DNA of 64,000 nucleotides from Sphaerochaeta sp032144095 (GTDB lineage Bacteria; Spirochaetota; Spirochaetia; Sphaerochaetales; Sphaerochaetaceae). The stretch covers positions 1 through 64,000 of the forward strand of contig NZ_JAVSNJ010000010.1 in the NCBI RefSeq assembly GCF_032144095.1, given 5' to 3'. The translations under genes were made by a program, and so were the position numbers. The first letter of the stretch is position 1; each line of letters opens with the position of its first letter. The notes under the pieces were generated by a model. That model ran no database searches and was not told the DNA's origin. It was given only the letters and a program-made list of their open reading frames with translations. Below, one piece after another: positions 34,001-43,500 of this stretch.

Positions 34001-34924
34001 ATGAAGAACAAGACAAAGACTGTCCAGATACATCCGCCCTTGATGACGAGAATCAAGACACAGAAATACCTATTGGCAATGCTCCTTCCTGGAGTCCTTT
34101 GGTACCTGCTATTCAAATACCTGCCCCTATTTGGCCTCACACTGGGGTTTACCGACTATGGGTTCCGCTCGAAGGTCTCGTTCGTAGGGTTGGAGAATTT
34201 CCAGCGCCTGCTCAGTTCCACCATCTTTTGGAATGCGTTTCGCAACACCATGATCATAAGCCTTGCAAACATCATCTTCTACTTCCCGGCGCCCCTCATC
34301 GTAGCCCTCCTGATCGATGAGCTGAAGAGCAACAAGGCCAAGCGCTTTATCCAGTTTCTCATCTACATCCCCTACTTCTTCAGCTGGGTTGTTGTAGGAA
34401 GCATCTTCGTCAACCTGCTCTCCCCCTCTTCCGGGCTGGTGAACAATGTCATTGTCAAGCTAGGCGGGAATCCTATCTACTTCATGGCCAGCACGAAATT
34501 CTTCCGCCCAGTTCTGGTCAGTTCCTACATCTGGAGACAGATGGGGTATGGAGCTGTCATCTATGTTGCCAGCCTGACCACGGTCCAACCTGAGTTGTAT
34601 GAGGCAGCCACCATTGACGGTGCGGGCCATTGGGGAAAGCTCTTCCATGTGACGCTTCCAGGGATACGGAGCACCATCGTGACCATGCTTTTGCTCAACC
34701 TCTCCCACGTGCTCCTGATTTTTGAGCAGGTGTTGGTCATGTACAATGCCGCAGTCTACGATGTGGCGGATGTATTGCAAACCTATGTGTTCCGGGAGGG
34801 AGTACTGTCAGGTGACCTGGGCTACTCCATAGCAGTGGGTATGTTCACCTCAGTGGTGAGTCTCATCCTGGTGCTTTCCACCAACAAGATCAGTGCTCGG
34901 TTCCTCGATGAACCGATTCTATAG
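34001..34924 (+). CDS. CUT1 sugar ABC permease, LplB type
   Basis: A 307-aa inner-membrane permease with six helices. The start of the protein (MLLPGVLWYLLFKYLPLFG) is typical of LplB/YtcP-class importers, and the ATPase-contacting EAA loop reads EAATIDGAGHW. GAGGAG precedes ATG 34001, which is preferred to the open frame running back into the GH3 gene. It pairs with the next permease 10 nt downstream. Confidence 0.92.
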   Translation: MKNKTKTVQIHPPLMTRIKTQKYLLAMLLPGVLWYLLFKYLPLFGLTLGFTDYGFRSKVSFVGLENFQRLLSSTIFWNAFRNTMIISLANIIFYFPAPLIVALLIDELKSNKAKRFIQFLIYIPYFFSWVVVGSIFVNLLSPSSGLVNNVIVKLGGNPIYFMASTKFFRPVLVSSYIWRQMGYGAVIYVASLTTVQPELYEAATIDGAGHWGKLFHVTLPGIRSTIVTMLLLNLSHVLLIFEQVLVMYNAAVYDVADVLQTYVFREGVLSGDLGYSIAVGMFTSVVSLILVLSTNKISARFLDEPIL

Positions 34925-34934
34925 GAGCCGTATC

Positions 34935-35807
34935 ATGAAAAAGAAATCCCCCAGTGGTATCCGTGAGTCAAATAGCCGGAAGGCCTTCCACATACTCAAT
35001 GCCTTGATCCTCTCTTTTCTCTGCTTGATCTTCATCATCCCCATCTGGAACGTCCTGATCACCTCACTGGCGAAGGATATCGATGTCATGGGAACGGACT
35101 ATCTCCTGGTCCCCCATTCATTCACCTTGCAGAACTACTGGAGGGTACTCAACAGCGGCTACATGGGTGCATTCCGGAACTCGCTGTTTGTCGCCTTTGC
35201 AGGGACTGCCCTGTCCATGGGCATCTCGATACCAATGGGGTTTGCCCTTGCCCAGAAACACCTGATCGGCAGGAACATCATCATGAAGGCAATCGTCTTT
35301 ACCATGGTCTTTGATGCAGGGATCATGCCCTTCTATATCGTGGTCAAGTCATTGGGGCTGATCAACCACATGGGGGCCATCATCCTGCCTGTGGCAGTAT
35401 CAACCTTCAACCTGATCATCCTGAAGAACTTCATGACCAGCATCCCGACCTCCCTGATTGAATCGGCGAAGCTCGATGGATGCAATGATGTGACCATCCT
35501 GCTCAAGATAGTCATGCCCCTTTCCATCTCCATCATAGCCACGGTCACCCTCTTCTACTTTGTCAGCTACTGGAACCGGTATTTTGAGGTGATCATGTTC
35601 ATCAATGACAGCCGAAAGTATACCTTGCAGGTGGTCTTGCGCTCACTGATGTTTGAATCGGACGATTCGCTTGGGGGTGGGCACTATGTCTACAGCAACC
35701 TCAAGATGGCAGTCATGGTATTGGGTATGCTTCCGGTTCTCATCATCTACCCCTTTGTCCAGAAGCACTTTGTCTCAGGTCTCATGATTGGAGGGGTCAA
35801 AGGCTAG
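34935..35807 (+). CDS. CUT1 sugar ABC permease, YtcP type
   Basis: A 290-aa inner-membrane permease with six helices. The EAA loop reads ESAKLDGCND, and the protein ends in KHFVSGLMIGGVKG, the usual C-terminus of this class. TAGGAG lies before ATG 34935. It is the last gene of the sugar operon and is followed by a strong terminator at 35830. Confidence 0.92.
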   Translation: MKKKSPSGIRESNSRKAFHILNALILSFLCLIFIIPIWNVLITSLAKDIDVMGTDYLLVPHSFTLQNYWRVLNSGYMGAFRNSLFVAFAGTALSMGISIPMGFALAQKHLIGRNIIMKAIVFTMVFDAGIMPFYIVVKSLGLINHMGAIILPVAVSTFNLIILKNFMTSIPTSLIESAKLDGCNDVTILLKIVMPLSISIIATVTLFYFVSYWNRYFEVIMFINDSRKYTLQVVLRSLMFESDDSLGGGHYVYSNLKMAVMVLGMLPVLIIYPFVQKHFVSGLMIGGVKG

Positions 35808-35829
35808 GACCCCACCACCTTCTCCCATG

Positions 35830-35859
35830 CCGGCTCCTTTTGGGGCCGGTTATTTTTTT
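35830..35859 (+). terminator. Terminator of the sugar importer operon
   Basis: CCGGCTCC (35830-35837) and GGGGCCGG (35842-35849) form an 8-bp G/C-rich stem with a 4-nt loop, followed by TTA and seven T. Confidence 0.9.
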
Positions 35860-35971
35860 CGTAGCAGAACCGGAATACATGGGGATCCCCAGGCAATCCC
35901 GGCAGAAAAGTGGCTTGTAGAACCAATACACAATAAACATCTCCCTATCCCTCTTTATTTATCTAATTGTA

Positions 35972-36000
35972 TTGACCAATGCTCGATCAAGGAATATATT
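35972..36000 (+). promoter_or_regulatory. Promoter of the broken MarR gene / CoA-disulfide reductase unit
   Basis: TTGACC (35972-35977) and TATATT (35995-36000) are separated by 17 nt, a good sigma-70 type match 46 nt before ATG 36046. An imperfect inverted repeat (TTTGTGGCAACAATTG) lies just downstream near the expected start site and may be an operator. Confidence 0.6.
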
Positions 36001-36045
36001 TGTTTGTGGCAACAATTGCTTATATGAACGATAAAGGATGTTTCA

Positions 36046-36393
36046 ATGATTGACCTATGTGCCATTAGAAAACTGCAGACCTCGTTGCGAGCTTTCGAAT
36101 AACACCTGAAGGAGGAGACCGGACTCTCCTTCAATGATGCCTTGCTGCTCTGTGCGGTAAACAAGGGAATTGCCGAGCCTGGCCTGCTTGCAAAAGAGCT
36201 TGAACTCTCCCCCTCCCGCCTTACCCGCATCCTGGACAGCCTTGAAAGCCGGGACCTCACCAAAAGGGAACTCTCATCCCTTGACCGAAGAAGCATGCTG
36301 GTTACCCTCACCGAACAGGGCAAGCAGATGGTAGAACACTACAGTTGCACTGGACTCATACTCCCTGCAGACCTGGAATTTACACAGAACTAA
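36046..36393 (+). pseudogene. MarR-family regulator interrupted by an in-frame stop
   Basis: ATG 36046 has AGGATG upstream and opens a frame reading MIDLCAIRKLQTSLRAFE. It meets TAA at 36100 and then continues in the same frame for 97 codons with a clear MarR winged-helix (GLLAKELELSPSRLTRILDSLESRDLTKRE, then SSLDRRSMLVTLTEQGKQMVEHY). Only one codon differs from an open gene, so it looks like a recent nonsense mutation or an error. The C-terminal helix (about 25 residues) also looks short. No good ribosome site serves a start after the stop. It lies 17 nt before the CoA-disulfide reductase gene, which it probably once regulated. Confidence 0.75.
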
Positions 36394-36410
36394 ACCCTTA
36401 GGAGGGCAAT

Positions 36411-38912
36411 ATGGCAAGATACCTGATCGTCGGAGGCGTAGCTGGTGGAGCTGGAACAGCTGCAAGGCTTCGCAGAAGAGACGAAAAAGCTGAAATCATC
36501 ATGTTTGAACGAGGGCAGTACATCAGCTACGCAAACTGCGGGCTACCCTACTACGCTGGCAATGTCATCACCGAACGGTCGCGCCTGTTTGTCATGACCC
36601 CCGAGCGCTTCAAGGAGACCTTGGATGTGGAAGCCAGGGTACTTTCGGAAGTGGTCTCCATCAACCGGGAGGCCAAGTCCATCCACATCAGGAACCTCAA
36701 GGACAACAGCGAGTATGACGAGCGGTATGACACCCTCATCCTCAGCCCAGGGGCCTCTCCCATCAAGCCCCCCATCCCTGGGATCGACCACCCCTCCATC
36801 ATGAGCCTCCGCTCAGTCACGGACATCGACCACATCAAGGAGAAGATCGACCAACCCTCCACCAAGCGTGCAGTGGTTGTTGGCGGTGGCTTCATCGGCC
36901 TTGAGATGGCAGAGAACCTCAAGGAACGGGGACTGGAAGTTTCAGTCGTCGAGGCCCTGGAACAGGTGATGAACATCATCGACTATGACCTTGCAGCCGA
37001 GGTGCAGCAGCACCTGAGGGCCAAAGGGGTAAACCTCTACCTCCGCGACGGCGTCAAATCCTTTGGCAGCCATGATTCGCTGGTGAGTGTCGAACTCTCC
37101 TCGGGTACCATCATCGATGCTGACCTTGTCATCCTCTCCATCGGGGTACGACCTGATACTGCATTCCTCAAGAAAGCAGGGATCGAGCTTGCAGGCAACG
37201 GCGCCATAAAGGTCGACGAGTATTTCACCACCAACGACAAGAACATCCGGGCTGTCGGTGATGCCATCGAATTTACCAGTCCCCTTACCAAGCTGCCCAT
37301 AACCGTACCCCTTGCAGGCCCTGCAAACAAGCAGGCCCGACTCTGTGCGGACAACATCATCGACGGCAACACGCGCCCCTATGGAGGGACCATCGCCACC
37401 AGCATTGCCAAGATATTTGAGATGACTGTGGCATCGACGGGCCTTACCGAGAAGAGCCTGGTCAAGGCAGGGCTGCCCTTCCGCTGTGCAGTGACCCATG
37501 CAGGAAGCCATGCCGGCTACTACCCCAACTCCAGCCAGATAACCCTCAAGGTACTCTACCACCCTGAAACAGGAAAGATCTGGGGAGCCCAGGCTGTTGG
37601 CTATGATGGCATAGACAAGCGAATCGATGTCATATCCGCCTTCATTGGCAAGGATGGGACTATCGCAGACCTAGCAGAGTTCGAACAGGCATACGCCCCT
37701 CCCTTCTCCAGTGCCAAGGACCCCACCAACATGGTCGGCTTCATCGCCGAGAACGTGCTCAACGGGTACTCAAACACCATCACCTGGGAAGAGGCTGAAA
37801 AGATGCGCCTGGAAGGTGCATTCATCCTTGATGTCCGTACCCAGGAAGAGTATGACCTGGGCCGTATTGAGGGCTCACACCTTATCCCCAACTTCGACCT
37901 TCGCAATAGGCTCAACGAGGTTCCCAAGGATAGGAAGATCGTCGTCCATTGTGCCATAGGGCTACGTGGCTACCTCGCCGAGAGAATCCTACGCCAGAAT
38001 GGCTATACTGAGGTCTACAACATGACCGGTGGCATGAAAACCTATGAGGTGGCGATGAGGGAACGCCACTTGTTGGAGAACAAGGAGCTCAATACAGTCA
38101 AGATCCAGAAGAATGTCAATGTGCTCAACGAAGATGGAAGCTTCAGGAAAGCTGCAGTCAACAAGATCTTCAAGGTCGATGCCTGTGGCCTGCAATGCCC
38201 AGGGCCAATCATCCGGCTGAAGAGGGAGATCGACAACCTGGAGCATGGCGACAGGCTTTTCATCAAGGCATCGGACCCCGGCTTTGGCGTCGATGTCCAG
38301 GCATGGTGCGACCTTACCGGCAACGAGCTGGTATCGCTGAACACCACAGCAGGCATCATCGAGGCGGTCATCAGCAAGGGCGATCCTGCTGTCTGTTCCC
38401 TCCCTGATTCCTATGGAACAAAGCCTGCCATCTGCGACCCGGACAACGGGGCTACCATGATCGTCTTCTCCAATGACCTGGACAAGGCACTCGCCTCCTT
38501 TGTATTGGCAAACGGTGCTGCAGCAACAGGAAAAGAGGTCACGATGTTCTTTACCTTCTGGGGTCTTTCGGTGCTACGCAAAAAGCCGGCTGGCCGTGTC
38601 AAGAAGGACTTCATGGGCAAGATGTTCTCCGCCATGCTTCCTAAAGGTATGGATGACCTGGGCCTCTCCTCGATGAACATGGGAGGGATGGGCGCTGCAA
38701 TGATGAAGGGTCGCATGAAGAAAAAGAATGTCGACCAGGTAAGGCAGATGTACGAGGATGCCAGAAAGGCAGGGATACATATGATCGCCTGCCAGATGTC
38801 CATGGACATCATGGGCATCACCCGAGAAGAGCTGCTTGATGGGGTTGAGATCGGAGGTGTTGCAACCTATATGGGTGCAGCTTCAAGGAGCAAGGTCAAC
38901 CTGTTTATCTAG
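36411..38912 (+). CDS. CoA-disulfide reductase fused to rhodanese, TusA and DsrE-like domains
   Basis: An 833-aa four-domain redox/sulfur protein. Residues 1-445 form a flavin disulfide reductase of the CoADR class (FAD motif at the start, single active Cys43 in SYANCGLPYY). A rhodanese domain (about 450-545) has its active Cys in VVHCAIGLRGY. A TusA domain (about 585-658) carries ACGLQCPGPI. A DsrE/DsrF-like domain (about 680-833) with the FFTFWGLSVLRKK motif ends it. The set suggests handling of persulfides or polysulfides with NAD(P)H. AGGAGG lies before the ATG. The gene is downstream of a broken MarR gene. Confidence 0.9.
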   Translation: MARYLIVGGVAGGAGTAARLRRRDEKAEIIMFERGQYISYANCGLPYYAGNVITERSRLFVMTPERFKETLDVEARVLSEVVSINREAKSIHIRNLKDNSEYDERYDTLILSPGASPIKPPIPGIDHPSIMSLRSVTDIDHIKEKIDQPSTKRAVVVGGGFIGLEMAENLKERGLEVSVVEALEQVMNIIDYDLAAEVQQHLRAKGVNLYLRDGVKSFGSHDSLVSVELSSGTIIDADLVILSIGVRPDTAFLKKAGIELAGNGAIKVDEYFTTNDKNIRAVGDAIEFTSPLTKLPITVPLAGPANKQARLCADNIIDGNTRPYGGTIATSIAKIFEMTVASTGLTEKSLVKAGLPFRCAVTHAGSHAGYYPNSSQITLKVLYHPETGKIWGAQAVGYDGIDKRIDVISAFIGKDGTIADLAEFEQAYAPPFSSAKDPTNMVGFIAENVLNGYSNTITWEEAEKMRLEGAFILDVRTQEEYDLGRIEGSHLIPNFDLRNRLNEVPKDRKIVVHCAIGLRGYLAERILRQNGYTEVYNMTGGMKTYEVAMRERHLLENKELNTVKIQKNVNVLNEDGSFRKAAVNKIFKVDACGLQCPGPIIRLKREIDNLEHGDRLFIKASDPGFGVDVQAWCDLTGNELVSLNTTAGIIEAVISKGDPAVCSLPDSYGTKPAICDPDNGATMIVFSNDLDKALASFVLANGAAATGKEVTMFFTFWGLSVLRKKPAGRVKKDFMGKMFSAMLPKGMDDLGLSSMNMGGMGAAMMKGRMKKKNVDQVRQMYEDARKAGIHMIACQMSMDIMGITREELLDGVEIGGVATYMGAASRSKVNLFI

Positions 38913-38914
38913 GC

Positions 38915-39118
38915 TCAATAGTGGGGCGGCCTCTCGTTTTCGGGTAGGCCGTCCTCCCCTCCATCTGCCAGTGCGGTAAGGCGTTTCTCAAGCTTTTCCA
39001 TACGGTTCAACAAGATGGAGATTTCCTGTGCCTGGCCTCTGACGATAGCGTCGAGAGCGAGGACTGTCTCCTCCGTATATGCTAGCTTCATCTCTACTTT
39101 GTCCAGACGTTCTTCCAT
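38915..39118 (-). CDS. slyX: SlyX family protein
   Basis: A 67-aa protein with a long amphipathic coiled-coil (about 2-50) and the conserved C-terminal PPHY. This is the SlyX family, of unknown function, known from a phiX174 lysis phenotype in E. coli. Convergent with the CoA-disulfide reductase gene, with only 2 nt between stops. Confidence 0.85.
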   Translation of the reverse strand: MEERLDKVEMKLAYTEETVLALDAIVRGQAQEISILLNRMEKLEKRLTALADGGEDGLPENERPPHY

Positions 39119-39192
39119 GACTTGCTCTCCTATGGCCTTATCCTATCATGGCTAGGAGAGTGTTACAATGTACTTTTTTTGTTGCAAAACCC

Positions 39193-39220
39193 TTGTATAA
39201 GTGAATATTCATGGTATACT
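39193..39220 (+). promoter_or_regulatory. Promoter of the WYL regulator gene
   Basis: TTGTAT (39193-39198) and TATACT (39215-39220) are 16 nt apart, 43 nt before ATG 39263. A short palindrome TGAATATTCA lies in the spacer and could bind the regulator itself. Confidence 0.55.
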
Positions 39221-39262
39221 GACATGAATTTTGTTGCAGAATGGTGCAGAAAGAGGTACTTC

Positions 39263-40231
39263 ATGAAAGGTGAACGGGTTGCACAACTAGAACTATTATT
39301 ACACTCCCACCCTGAGGGGCTCAGACGTGCTGAGATAGCCCGACGCTTGGGTGTCCATCGTTCCACGATCAGCCGCTATGTCGATGAGCTCAAGCAGTAC
39401 ATAGATATCTACGAGGAGAACAACCTCATCAAGATCAAGGGGCGGGAGGGGGACGAGAACATCGCCCTCAGTGTCTATGAGAGCCTCGCCTTCAACCTCT
39501 CTGCAGAGGTCCTTGCCTCCACCAGCGAATTTCAGAACCCCCATCTGGCATCAGGGCTGCGGAAGCTGGCCATGAACATGCGCTCCTACGCACCAAAGAT
39601 CAGTGACAATGTCATCAATCTTGCCGAGCAGATCGACAAGCAGGTCCAGCAGAAGAAGGAGAGCAGCAAGTTCAACTCGATCCTGGAAGTCCTCATCGAC
39701 TCCTGGGTCTCGGGGCGCATCGTAAGGGTAATCCAAAGCCTGAAAGGGTTTGAAAGCATCGAGACGGAACTTGCCCCCTATTTCATCGGCTTCAGGGAAG
39801 AGGACAGTGGAGGCAGGCACCCCATCAGCGTGACAGGAAGGCTACGCCATACCACCGAGATCATAACCATCGACATCAGCACCATCACCAGTGCAACCAT
39901 CCTCGACGAGACCTACACCATCCCAGACAACCTCAAGCCCTTCAAATTCCAGGAGGCGGAAGAGCGGTATGAGAGCTTGGACATGATACCCTTGAGCCTC
40001 AAGCTCAAGGAGCGTTCGGCGATGAACGTATTCCGCTCGGTTGTCCATGGTACCCCTGTGTTTACCAAACAGGGTGACGGGACTCTGGTGTGCAATATGG
40101 ATGTGGAGAACTCCATCGAACTCTACCTGAGGATCATCCAGTGTGGGGATTCAGTAGAGATCCTCTCACCTGAAAGCTTCAAAAAGAAGTTCTGCAAGAT
40201 GCTGAACAAGATTCTCGCACTTTATCAATAA
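39263..40231 (+). CDS. HTH-WYL transcriptional regulator (YafY-like)
   Basis: A 322-aa regulator. The N-terminal helix-turn-helix is clear (GLRRAEIARRLGVHRSTISR). The middle and C-terminal parts fit WYL-domain regulators, with the IPLSLKLKERSAMNVFRSV segment and a C-terminal WCX-like end. WYL proteins bind small ligands or nucleic acid; the ligand is unknown. The start at 39263 has AGAGG upstream. It precedes rubredoxin by 58 nt on the same strand and may affect it. Confidence 0.75.
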   Translation: MKGERVAQLELLLHSHPEGLRRAEIARRLGVHRSTISRYVDELKQYIDIYEENNLIKIKGREGDENIALSVYESLAFNLSAEVLASTSEFQNPHLASGLRKLAMNMRSYAPKISDNVINLAEQIDKQVQQKKESSKFNSILEVLIDSWVSGRIVRVIQSLKGFESIETELAPYFIGFREEDSGGRHPISVTGRLRHTTEIITIDISTITSATILDETYTIPDNLKPFKFQEAEERYESLDMIPLSLKLKERSAMNVFRSVVHGTPVFTKQGDGTLVCNMDVENSIELYLRIIQCGDSVEILSPESFKKKFCKMLNKILALYQ

Positions 40232-40289
40232 TATTTTTCTTGCCCCTCGTGCCGTTTATCGCTATGCTAACTACTAGGAGGAAACAACT

Positions 40290-40451
40290 ATGCAAGAATA
40301 CGAATGCGACCTTTGTGGTTATGTGTATGATCCCACAGTAGGTGATCCCGACAATGGTGTGAAGCCCGGTACTGCCTTTGAAGATATTCCAGAAGATTGG
40401 GTATGCCCTCTTTGTGGAGCCCCTAAGTCAGACTTTTCACCTCGGAACTAA
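40290..40451 (+). CDS. Rubredoxin
   Basis: A 53-aa iron electron carrier. Two CxxCG-type pairs bind one Fe (ECDLCGYVYDPTVGD near the start; WVCPLCGAPKSDF near the end), and the length is typical. AGGAGG lies 7 nt before the ATG. In anaerobes it feeds electrons to superoxide reductase, rubrerythrin or oxygen-reducing flavodiiron proteins; none of these is in the window. A strong terminator follows. Confidence 0.96.
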   Translation: MQEYECDLCGYVYDPTVGDPDNGVKPGTAFEDIPEDWVCPLCGAPKSDFSPRN

Positions 40452-40470
40452 TCATACAAGAACTGTAAGA

Positions 40471-40501
40471 AACGGGGTTGCTTCAGGCAAACCCCGTTTT
40501 T
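40471..40501 (+). terminator. Terminator of rubredoxin
   Basis: AACGGGGTT (40471-40479) pairs with AACCCCGTT (40490-40498), followed by TTT. The stem starts 20 nt after the rubredoxin stop. Confidence 0.9.
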
Positions 40502-40576
40502 ATGTCTATTGTGCCTATACTCCCTTTGCCTATTGCTAACTATTCGTGATATGCTCATCGCATCTGGAGCTTGCAC

Positions 40577-43500
40577 ATGGAAACAGGTACAACCAAACCC
40601 ATTATCATCATTGCTGATGCACATATACCTACGCATTCAAGCGTAAGCAAAACTCTTTCAGAAGAGTACCTCATCATCGATGCATCTGATGGCCTCGCAG
40701 TTCTTTCCATTCTGGAAACCCAAACCATTGCTGCCATACTCTACGATCTGCACCTGCCTTCCCTCGACGCCAAGGCTTTCCTCATGCTACGCCAGGGCAG
40801 GAAGCACCTGCAGGGTCCGCCACTCTTCATACTAACAACAGACCAGCAAGAGGCACTCCAGGAAACAAAACTGGACCCCTTCTTCCTGGTCGAAAAACCC
40901 ATTAAGGCTGAACTGCTGAAAAAAAAGTTACAAAAAGTTCTCCAACCCAAAGAACAGGCAAAAGACATCTTCACGCCCAAACCTCTTCACCAGGACGAAC
41001 TCTCCCTTTGGGACATCAACCCCAGCGAGATGCAGAGCGGGTTTGCCCTCTACCAATATGCACAGGAACAAAGCTTCCCCATCTATGTAGACCAAGGGAT
41101 GCTTAGCCTTTCCGGAGTACACGACCTTGAAGCATTCAGGGTAAAATATCCTAGGATCGATACCTTCATCAAAGAAGAGAACATCACAATCTTCAACCAC
41201 AATGTCAGGCAAGCAATTGACAACCACAGTTCCTTCTCCTTCTCCATGGGGATGAAGGGCAACGCTAACCATGGTTCGGAACTTTTTTTCCAGATCTCCT
41301 GGATCCCCTATGCAGGCCAGGAGGCCCCTGTATTCCTCATCATGGTCCTCGACTCTTCCCAGCTGAGGGAGAACCAGAGGCAACTCTGCTCCCTGATCCA
41401 AAAGGATGCACTGACAGGAATCTACAACCAGGAGACCTTCTATCGCAAGACAGGGATACTGCTTAGGCAGAACAGCGAAACCACCTATCTCTTCATCCGC
41501 TGGAACATAGACCGGTTCAAGGCGGTAAACGACCTGTTTGGCACCTCTGCAGGAAACGCCATACTCAGAAGCCTGGGCATGACCTTTACCAAACTCGTCG
41601 GAGAGAGGGGAACCTATGGGCGCCTCTATTCCGACCATTTTGCACTCTGCGTACCCAAGAAGGATTTCGACCCTGAGCACTTTGCCCGGGAAGCTGAGAG
41701 ACAGCTGAATGCAAACCACCTGAAAACCTATGTACGTTCAACCTTTGGCATCTATGAGATAAGCGACCCAACCATGGATGTCTCACTGATGAATGACCGT
41801 GCGAACATGGCACTCAACACAGCCAAGGGAAACTACCAGAAACCGTATGCCTACTATACCGATATCCTCAGAAGGAAGATGCTGAAGGAACAGGCCATAG
41901 TCAATGAGATGCACTCTGCCCTGGAACTGGGACAGTTCCAGATCTACCTCCAGCCCTTTTACAGCCTGACGGAAAATCGGTTCACAGCAGCCGAGGCACT
42001 GGTGCGGTGGATCCACCCCGAGAGGGGCATCATTGCCCCGGATGCCTTTATCCCCATGTTTGAGGAGAACGGTTTCATCATCGCCCTCGATGACTATGTA
42101 ATTGAGCAGGTCTGCATCCTTCAGAGAAGGCTCCTCGATGAGGGGAGGCCTACCAGCCCCATCTCGGTCAACCTCTCCCGGTCCGACTTCTTCAACCAGA
42201 ACCTGGCACAGAATATCATCGAAAAGACCGACCGCTACAACATCCCCCACTCCCTGCTCATGTTTGAGATCACCGAGAGCGTATATATCGAAAACCCAGA
42301 TGAGCTGCTCAAGGCAATGGTTGCCCTGCAAAAGGAGGGGTTCCTCATCCTCATGGATGATTTCGGTTCTGGCTACTCCTCTTTGAACATCCTCAAGGAT
42401 GTGCCAATCGACATCCTCAAGCTTGACCTCATGTTCTCCAAGGAGATCGGCAAGTCAGAACGGTCAGAAAACATCATACGAAGCATTGTGAACATGAGTG
42501 TTCTGCTGGGCCTCCCCCTTATCATCGAAGGGATCGAGACTATCCAACAGGTCGAATTCTACAAGCTTCTGGGGTGCAATACCCTCCAGGGGTTCTATTT
42601 CAGCAGGCCGCTTCCCATCGAACAGTTCCTGACGTTGGATATGGTGCATTACAGGCCTTCCTCCATACCAAAGCAACCCTTCCAACACCTCAAAGGATTC
42701 TCCCTTTCAGAGATGCAGTCCAAGATCCTCAAGGCCTTGTTTGAGCAGATATACCTGTTCGACTACACTTCCGACAGGTACCAGCAGCTCTACAACGATC
42801 CACTTGCAGCCTCCCTCTCCTCTGAAAGCCAGGGAAACCTCTCCACCTTCCTTTCCCTCATTGAGGAGAAGAAGATCCAAACCCAGGAGAGAGAGTCGTT
42901 CCATCTTTTCACCCATGCACGGATGGAGAGTGTTATGAGCCAAAGATTTCCCTGGGTCAACAGCAAGGGTGAATCTGAAATTGCCGATTGGACGCTCATC
43001 AAGCTGGACAATTCGGATACCAGTAACCTGGTTCTCTGCTGCATCAGGTCCTTGGGAACGGCCTGCCCTCTGGCACGAGGAGGTTCGGACTATCATGACT
43101 GTGCCTACAGAAGCCGCCACTCCCTGATAGAGGAACTTGCAAACACCAAGGTGCTCGAGTGGGATCTCCAGCAGGATATCCTCTACAAGAACCCTAACCT
43201 GGAATTGCTGCAGATCTGCAAGATAGCTCCCAAAGCCCTCATTGCAAAGGAGTATTGCTGCCCCTTCATCCATGAGGATGACCTCAAGGCCTTTGAGGAC
43301 ACTCTTGAGGAGGTACTCAAGAAACCCTCCAAACAGGGCACCACAGTACGGCTCAGGCTACTGAATGGGGAGTACCGTTGGTACTCAATACAGATGAAGA
43401 TGCACTATGCAGAAAACAGCGGGGCAAAAAGAATCATGGCCCTCCTGCTTGATGTCGATACCAAGATGCGCCTAAGCGAGCAGGCAAGGGAGTACAAGAG

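Noticed and set aside
35879..35895. Palindrome GGGGATCCCC after the sugar operon
   Set aside because: Short, downstream of the operon terminator and far from any start codon; its centre resembles the 51567 palindrome (GGGATCCC) but the TGGTAT/ATACCA ends are missing.
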